The notes under the pieces were generated by a model, which was given only the letters and a program-made list of their open reading frames with translations, did no database searches and was not told the origin of the DNA. From the NCBI GenBank assembly GCA_949710005.1, contig OX453273.1, positions 45,101,118 through 45,165,117 on the forward strand: a DNA stretch of 64,000 bases. Reading direction: 5' to 3'. Positions 25,201-34,200 of this stretch are shown one piece after another (positions within the stretch are counted from its first letter, which is position 1; every line of letters begins with the position of its first letter). Both the position numbers and the translations under genes were made by a program. The stretch comes from Ricordea florida (lineage: Eukaryota; Cnidaria; Anthozoa; Corallimorpharia; Ricordeidae).

Positions 25201-28200
25201 CATCTAATTTCCTTTTTATTGTATAGACAAAAAACATTAAGACACTTGTTTGGCAGCTAGTGAGTAAAATAATTATGGGAAATACAGCACTAAGTTTCCG
25301 TAGGTAGTTTTGCGGTATGAATTTTACAAGTGGTGTAATTCCCAGTAAAACAATCAGCTCTATGTGTTAAATGATGAGTACATGACAAACCTTTGTACTC
25401 GTGTGACATATTCCCTGATGAAGTTCCCTGTTTTGAAAGTAAGCGTCTCTGGTAAAAGCAGCTCCTCTGGACTGATATGCTCTAGACGCGATTCCAATTC
25501 ACTGTAACTTGGACCATCTTCAAATTCATCGTATATAACATCTCCAGTGGATGGCTGGACAGCCTGTTATTCATTTTAATTAACAATTAGACTATCCGTT
25601 GGATTATTAAACACCGTTGGAAGAATACTTGAATGCATACTGCAGAAGGGCTGAACAGAAGATATAATGAAGGAATGGGGCAAGGACGCAGCCCTGCTTA
25701 GCATCACTCTGCATCAGTATCTTGAATGCTTCAGAAGTTTCATCCTCATACATGATATATGTTACAAAAAGGAATTATTACAGAAATCTATAATCACTCC
25801 ACATTCAAAATCACTCTTCACAACAACTACTAACAAGACTAATAGAAGTATCATAAAATAAAACATGGTTTACTGCACTGATGGTGCAAACCACAACTGC
25901 ATCCTGGTCTACACTAGGGCTCCCAACTGTAACAAGAGCTGAATATGTAAGTAAAAATGACTGGTCAACAGTTAAACAGGGTGACAGTTTGTTAAAAGTG
26001 GCTGGCTGCTGGTGAAAATTGCCAACTTCTTTGTCATATCGGCTGGTTACTCTGCTTGGCATGCCCCCAGATTCCACTTTAGCGCTGTAGACAGTTACAT
26101 TTCAAATTTAGCAGCGTACTTTAAAACTTTGTGACAACTCTGTGTATGTCATGGTTTTGTGAGCAGATATTAACTATTTTAATTGCCTGTGTAATTAAAC
26201 AATCACTTTAATTGCATAGGTATATTTGAACTAAAAAATTATCTACAGGTGCCCCTGACAATAGATGGCTTTAAACCTTAGGTGGTTGTATAATGAAGGT
26301 CACACAAGTTTTAGTCCCATCTAGTCCTGGCAAGGTCTTCTTTACTAAGTGATGTCATAATATTGAATGAATATTGTAACAGCAGCTTACCACAAAACTG
26401 AAGCTTCTTCTGTCATTGCTCAGTTTGAAATCATTATCATTATCAACTTCCAATAGACACATTAAATAACCACTTCCAATTTCAACACCACGATCTTCAT
26501 CTAAGTCATCTACCGTCTTCATATCTTTGATAAGTCAAGGAAAACAATTTTTTTCCAATTGAAAATCAAAATATCTCGTGGCAAGGAGGAATTGAATCTC
26601 AATGTTGAGGCAGTCCCTATAAAGTATATCACTTGTATGTAAACAGAATTCTAAAAAATGGTACAATAGAATAAGAAGGACTAAAACAACCTTGCACAAT
26701 CCAAAAAGGGGGCTAAAATCATTATAGATGAAAGGATATCTTCTCCTACCAGAGTGGTCTTTGTATACAATGCTTGTAGTTCTCTGGTAAAAACTTTGCT
26801 TCTGTTATCACCTGCTGCCTTTAATGCTGCTGTTTCTGTTTGCTTCACAACTCCCACTTTGTACCCTTTATTGACCAATCTGAGAATGAGGCAGTAATAT
26901 GATATTATTATAAATGATTCAAAATCACAACTACATGTAGAAGTATAAAAGAACATCATTTTTTTTGCTTAAATATGTAAGGCTGTCTATTTCATGTTTT
27001 TTTGAGTGGAATAAACAGTTTTAATAAAATCTGATCTATATTTTTCATATATGACTACTTGGTCAAAGGGAGTCTTGTACTGCAGATGTGCATTAATTAG
27101 CAAGCAACTTAAAAAGTATACATATTGAAACTTAAATCATTTACATTTACAAAAACAAAGCTCATCTCTTACACTGAACATTTCTCCTGCTGGCCAAATA
27201 TTATGTAATTATATGTAGACCTTTTTCAAACTGGAGCTAGATGTGTACAAATGTACAAACTCCAAAAAAGTGATAATGGTCTTAAAATAATTTATCATTA
27301 TTACTTTGCTTAAAATGGAAGCAATTAAAAATCAAAGTAGCCTGATGTTTAGCAAATAGCTTTTTGCCTATTATGCCTAGACTTGAAAGAATAATTTTAT
27401 CCAATTTCAGCCAGATAAATTTGAACACATCAAATGAGCTTTTCTTTGGATACAGTACATAAGAAATAACTAACATACCTCTTAACATGAACATGAAGTC
27501 TATGAGTTGGAATACTTCCTGTTTTAAAGTTATGATCCATGTGACACATAATGTTCAGTTCCTTAGCAGCAATCTGTCATGTAAAAACAAAGGATTTCCG
27601 ACAACACATTTTCACAGTTATACATGTGTAAAATTATCGCTATATAAGTTCCTCCCTGTAGTTTGCACCTCTGCCATATCCCAGGCCTTGTCATCCACTG
27701 ACAAGTATGTCAAATTTGAGTTGTTTTCTGATTTTTTTTTACCTACACCTTCCCATTTTTACTAATGCATTAAAAGAAGTTTCCAGGGTCCAAGAAATGT
27801 ATCTACAGCTTAGATAAAAGAATGATAACAGGGGTGGTGTAGCCCTCACCCGCTACCAAAATACGGAAAATGACAAAAAGGAAAGAAAAACATGAAAAAC
27901 CCTCTATAAGAGCATATTCTCTAGATACAGCTTTCATTTGTATTCATTTTATCATACTGTTACTGTACGTGCATTTGTTCATGTCTGACACAGAAAACTG
28001 TGCTACATAACTTTAAATTATCATCAATAAAATATAACAAAGGGCTACTGCTTGAAACATCAGCACCCCTTTGGGCCTCACAATGGTACAATTTACTTCA
28101 TCAACTTGTTTGATACATTATTTGTAGGTGTTTTAATTTCTCACTGTCACAGCACTAGTTTGTACAGGGAATCAAATGATTTAGAGTGCAATTTGGAATA

Positions 28201-31200
28201 AATGAGCACAAGTAAATTTTTCAAAAACTGAAAAATTGCTCAAACCTCTTGGGTGAGTGCAATCTGTTCTCTTTAAAATTCACTCAATTTAAACTTTCTG
28301 CACTGTTTGGGATAAATTGACGTGCCCTCAGCGAATCAGTGCACTGAAATTTTTACAGGTACAATATTACTTGAGAAACTAACTCCTTCATATAGGCACC
28401 TCCCCTTTTAACTGGCACAGTGTGTCACCTTACCTCTGCATCCTCTCCAAAGAACCTGTACCTATAGCCACATTCCACAAGCAATATAACATCAGTGTAT
28501 TTAGATTTAACTTCCAAGAATTGTAACTCTAGTGGAGTATAAGCAGACTTGGTCTTTGAGTTCATGCATTTACTTGACTGGACTGCTTCACTTTTTCCTT
28601 TTTTACAATCAGAATTACTGTGCTTTCTTGGAGGATGTGATGTACAAAGAAATTTGTTAACATTGAAGTCTTCAGAAGCATTGGTTTGGCTTTCTTTCTC
28701 ACTGTAAACATGACTGCTTTCACATTGCCATTTTTCACCTTTAACAATGTTATTTTCAGAATTATCTTTCCAACAAACATTTTCTAAAGGAGAATCTTTC
28801 ATAAAATAATTCAATTTAGCAATGGTTGAAGAGTTTAATCCCTGGCTGCAGATGCTGTAGTTTTCTTCCTCACTAGATGGAAGAAGTCTTTGTTTTTTGA
28901 CAGTCTGCGAAGTTGAACTGTCATAATTTTTCTCTTGATATAACTCATCAACAGGTCTCTAGAAAGACAATTCATAAAAAAGTTATTTCAATAACTTGAG
29001 TTAAGAGAATTAATGAGAAAATTATTGTATAATTAATAATTCAATTTCTTTGGATTATTTTTTGAAAAATATCATTTTATTTCTTTTATTCAAATTTTTT
29101 CCTAATTATTGTTGTAATGTTTAGCATTACACAGTGGCGTGACACGCCTTGCCTCATGTAACAAAGCATTCTGGGAATACAAGAAATAGATTGTACACGT
29201 GTTTCATGTATATGGCCGGTGTGTTGACTTTGTGTTGTCTTCTGTGATTCATACCTTCGTTCGGAACACTACATTGGCGACGAGGATCGGCAAATCGCTC
29301 CAAAACACTCATAACTATCTTTGTGACCGAGTGTGTACTCGTTGTGATGGCTACAGCGATTCCAACCTTCGAACCGTTTGACATACATTCGGATGGCGCG
29401 ATTGCACAACGTTGGCGAAAGTGGATAAAACGTCTCGAAAACCTCTTTATTGCCGCTGCTATTAGTGATAAGAAGAGACAGAGAGCTCTTTTACTGTACT
29501 ACGCCGGAGAGGAAGTATCTGAAATTTTTGACACTCTACCGGACACGGGTGAAGATTTCGAAACGGCCAAAACGAAGCTGAATGCGTACTTTGACCCGAA
29601 GAAGAATGTGGAATTTGAGATATACACGTTTCGGCAGGCGAAACAAAGCTTGGGTGAAACCATGAACTCGTATCACTCTCGATTGCGGCAGTTGGCAGCT
29701 ACATGTGAATTTCATGATGTCGATAAGGAAGTTAAATCTCAAATAATTCAGTCGTGCACTTCGCAGCGTCTTCGCCGGAAAGCGCTGAGGGATTCGACTA
29801 TGACACTCGAAGCCCTATTAGCCGAGGCAAGAGCGTTGGAGGTCTCGGAACAGCAAGCGACTGACATAGAATCTCCCGGAAGTGCCAATGCTGTATTTCC
29901 TCAGGAGTCCAAAACACAGGACAAGACGGCTCGTTGTTTTAAATGTGGTGGAAGCTGGCCCCACGATGCTAAAGCTGGGTGTCCTGCTCAGAATCGAAAG
30001 TGCAACTCTTGCCAAAAATATGGCCATTATGCGCGGTGTTGTCGAGGCTCTCAAAAGGGTCAGTCTCCTGGGAAAGGTGGAACACCTCGAAAAGGAAACA
30101 GGACGCAAAGACGTCGAAACTTCAAGCCCCCGCGAACTGTCAACCGAGTGAACGAAGAGTCAAAGCCACGCTCATCGCCGTCGAGTTCAGGTGATGAATA
30201 CACATTTACGTTGGATTCCCCTACCAAGGTCAGTGCTCCTTTTGTGTCATTAAAGGTCAATGGTGTTATCTGCAAGTTCTTAGTGGACTCTGGAGCCAGT
30301 GTGAACATTGTGAGTCATGATGTGTCGAAGATGTTGAATAGGAGACTAGAACTTTGTGATACTGAAGTGTATGCTTTCAACTCATCTAAACCCCTTCCCG
30401 TGCTGGGTAAATTCAAGGCCTTAGTGGAATCCAAGTGTCATTCAGTTGACTCTGAGTTTCTTGTGGTAGATGGCAAAACATCTCTTCTTGGATACACAAC
30501 TGCTACAGACTTGGGGATACTGCAAATTGCAAACGCGGTGTCTGTGGAAAGGAATGTGTTTCAAAATTACCCTAGTCTTTTTAGTGGGCTTGGAAAGATG
30601 AAGAGTGTTGAGGTCAAATTGCATATTGATGAGAATGTGAAACCTGTTCATCAATCACACAGACGTATCCCATTTCATCAAAGAAAGAATCTTGAAGCTT
30701 GTGTTGAATCCCTGTTACAACAGGATATTATTGAGCCGTCTGATGGACCCACCCCATGGGTATCTCCTGTGGTCTTGGTGCCCAAGCTCAAACAGCCTGG
30801 TGGCGTACGCTTGTGTGTGGACATGAGGGAAGCTAATAAAGCAATAATCCGAGAAAGACACCTCATGCCCACCCTTGATGAAGTGGTACACGACCTCAAC
30901 GGTGCCAAGGTGTTTAGCAAGCTAGATCTCAATCAAGGATATCATCAGCTTGTCCTGCACCCAGACTCCAGGCATATCACCACATTCTCCACTCATTTTG
31001 GTCTGTTCAGGTATAAACGCCTAAGTTTTGGAATAAATGCCGCAGCTGAAAAATTTCAAAATGTGATTGCTACTGCTATTAGTGACATTCCCAATGTCAA
31101 GAACATTAGCGATGATGTCATCATCTATGGAGTTAACACGGAAGACCATGATAAGACCTTGCATGCAGTTCTAACCCGTTTCAAGGAGTTGAACTTGACT

Positions 31201-34200
31201 CTGAATAAAGGAAAGTGTCAGTTTTACATGCCACGTATTGAGTTTTTTGGCATGGTTTTTAGTGCAGATGGAATGTCGCCCGACCCTGCAAAAGTGGAAG
31301 CGATCAAGCAGGCAGAGGCACCTACCTCAGTGAGTGATGTGCGCAGCCTGTTGGGCATGACCAACTATGTGTCTCGCTTCATACGTGATTACGCAGACAT
31401 TGTGGCTCCTTTGCGCAACCTCACTCACAAGGGCGTTGAATTCAAATGGGAAGATGTTCACCAAGCAGCATTAGATAGACTCAAGCGTAGTCTCACCTCA
31501 GATGAAGTAATGGCTTATTTCGACCCTAGTGAGAAGTCCATCCTGCTCGTGGATGCCAGTCCTGTTGGATTAGGCGCAGTGTTAACTCAAGATGGTAAAG
31601 TGATCTCCTACGCCAGCAAAGCTCTCTCAAGTGTGGAAAGGCGTTACTCTCAAATCGAGCGTGAGGCATTGGCAATCGCATGGGGTTGTCATCACTTCCG
31701 TATTTACCTCCTGGGAAGTCACTTCAAAGTCGTGACAGATCACAAGCCATTGTTATCCATCTTCAACAGCGCTACTTCCCAAGCGTCAGCCAGGATTGAG
31801 AATTGGCGTCTCAAGCTGCAATCGTTCAACTTCGACGTGTTCTATGCAAGAGGTGACCTGAATCCAGCAGATTACATCTCGAGGCATCTCCAGAGTGACA
31901 CGAATTGTGATCTCATCGCAGAGTCTGCAGAGCAGTATGTCAACTTCGTGATGTCTCAAGCCACACCCAAGGCCTTGAGCAGAGAAGAGATCATTGAAGC
32001 AACCAGAAAAGATGTCACTCTTCAAGAAGCAATGCGCCTCATCTCAACTGGCCAGTGGGATAACCTGAAGCCAGTGGAGGGAGTGGACCCAAATACTCTC
32101 AAGATATTTGCCAATGTCCGCAGTGAGCTAACCTCAGTGGATGGCAACCTTGTACTTCGTGGACGTCGCATAGTAATACCTGATGCCCTTCAGAAGCAAG
32201 TAGTCAAGTTGGCTCATGAGGGCCATCAAGGGCTAGTTAAGACTCGCACCCTGTTACGCTCAAAGGTCTGGTTCCCAAGAATGGACAGCCTAGTTGATTC
32301 TATTGTGAAACGATGTACTCCCTGTCAAGTTGCAATGCCCAAGTTTTCCCGTGAGCCTTTGCAGATGACTCCTTTGCCAAGTGGTCCCTGGGAACAAGTG
32401 AGCATTGATTTTTGTGAAGTTGCTGGACACTATGTCCTTGTTGTAATCGATGACTACTCAAGATTTCCTGAGATCGAGATCGTCCACTCTACCTCTGCCA
32501 AAACGGTGATTCCTAAGCTCGACCGCATATTTGCTGCTTATGGGATACCTCAAGTGGTAAAATCCGATAACGGTCCCCCCTTTAATGGTAGCGAATTTGC
32601 ACAATTTGCTAAGTACCTCGGTTTCAAGCACCGAAAGGTGTCTCCTTTGTGGCCCGAAGCCAATGGAGAAGTGGAACGCTTTATGAAAACCTTTGGAAAA
32701 GTACTGCGCACCACTGCACACTGGAAACAAGATATGTATCAGTTCCTTCGCAACTATCGTGCCACACCCCATTGTACTACCGGTGTTGCCCCTGCTACAG
32801 CCCTGTTTGGCAGGCCAATTAGAACCAAGTTGCCCAACCCTGTTGTCGTGACAAGTGGTGAAAGTCATGACCCTGTAACCATGCGCCAGAGGGATGCTCA
32901 TCAGAAACTCAAGATCAAGACCAGAGCTGAGTCAAGAAGAACCATCAAAGATTGTGACATTCAGGTCGGAGACACAGTGCTAGTGAAACAGCCAAAGCAA
33001 CAAAAGCTGTCAACACCCTATCATCCGACCCCGTTAACTGTCACAAAGAAGCATCACAGTATGTTAACCGCAGAAAACGATGACCGAAAAGTTACACGTA
33101 ATTCATCTTACTTCAAGAAGCTTCTGGCTGAAGATACAACTCTCCGAACCAGTCCAGCACTTGAGGGAGAGACAGTTGGCCTCGATGCTGAGCCCAGCAG
33201 CCCTCCTTCACCTATTCCAGTCTCGGTTCAGGGGTTCACAGATCCCCCAGTGGACCCCGGTGGAAATGCTGAAATCCTGACTGAATCTATGCCTAGAAGG
33301 TCTCCACGTGTATCCGTGCCCCCAAGGAGACTCATTGAAGAGATTTGATTAGGGATGATCGACTGATTTTTAAACTGTGTTTAAACATTGTTTTTTATGG
33401 ATATTCGTTATGACTGTTCCCCCATGATGTGAAAATTGATTTACAGACGTTGTTTGAGATTTATGAACTTTCAATCTTTTGGAACATCTAGCTATTTAAC
33501 GTTTAAGTTAAGAACGTTGCATTAGGCACATAACCCCTTTTTCAAGTCTATTTGCATATTCTAAACAGTGTAAATTTTGTTGCATTGTATCTATTGTTGC
33601 TGTTTCTTATTCCCAGTTACTCTACCTTGATTGTGTGCTTCTTAACTGAAGGAAAGGAGAAATGTAATGTTTAGCATTACACAGTGGCGTGACACGCCTT
33701 GCCTCATGTAACAAAGCATTCTGGGAATACAAGAAATAGATTGTACACGTGTTTCATGTATATGGCCGGTGTGTTGACTTTGTGTTGTCTTCTGTGATTC
33801 ATACCTTCGTTCGGAACACTACAATTGTGAATATTAATTCCGCTTTTGATGATTTTGTTTTTGATATACACTTATAATCTATTTTAAGGAAACAGCCCAA
33901 GTATTAAATAACTCGATTAGACTTCCGTATCATACGTCATTAAGTTTTCTGTAGCTGTTTTTTTCCAGGGTAATGCACGTGCAAACATTTCTTGTTTTCA
34001 AAGAACGGTAAGATTTCTTTACAGGTTCCCACTTCATTATACATTCTGTAACTATACTATTTCTTTCTTCGAACACAGGAAATATTTCCACGTGCATTAC
34101 ACCAGACAAGACAGCTTCAGCTTGCATAATGAAGTAGGGACCTGTGCGGAAATCTCACTCAGCTGAGTTTGGTTATGTCGCACAGTCATCTCATCGATAA

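Larger units (their letters stand above)
29113..33823 (+). mobile_element. Full-length, apparently intact Gypsy LTR retrotransposon in MSH3 intron 1
   Basis: The element is 4711 bp. Two 161-bp LTRs (TGTAATG...CACTACA) are identical as far as I can read, and a 5-bp target duplication ATTGT lies at 29108-29112 and 33824-33828. A candidate primer-binding site (TTGGCGACGAGGAT) directly follows the left LTR, and a purine tract (gaaggaaaggagaaa) precedes the right one. One long open frame fills the interior. Identical LTRs and an open frame indicate very recent insertion. It is antisense to MSH3. Confidence 0.96.

Noticed and set aside
26505..26525. Ending the MSH3 U12 intron at the next AC (classical AT-AC)
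   Set aside because: It would place TAG in frame straight after the junction; AG at 26526-26525 keeps the protein.
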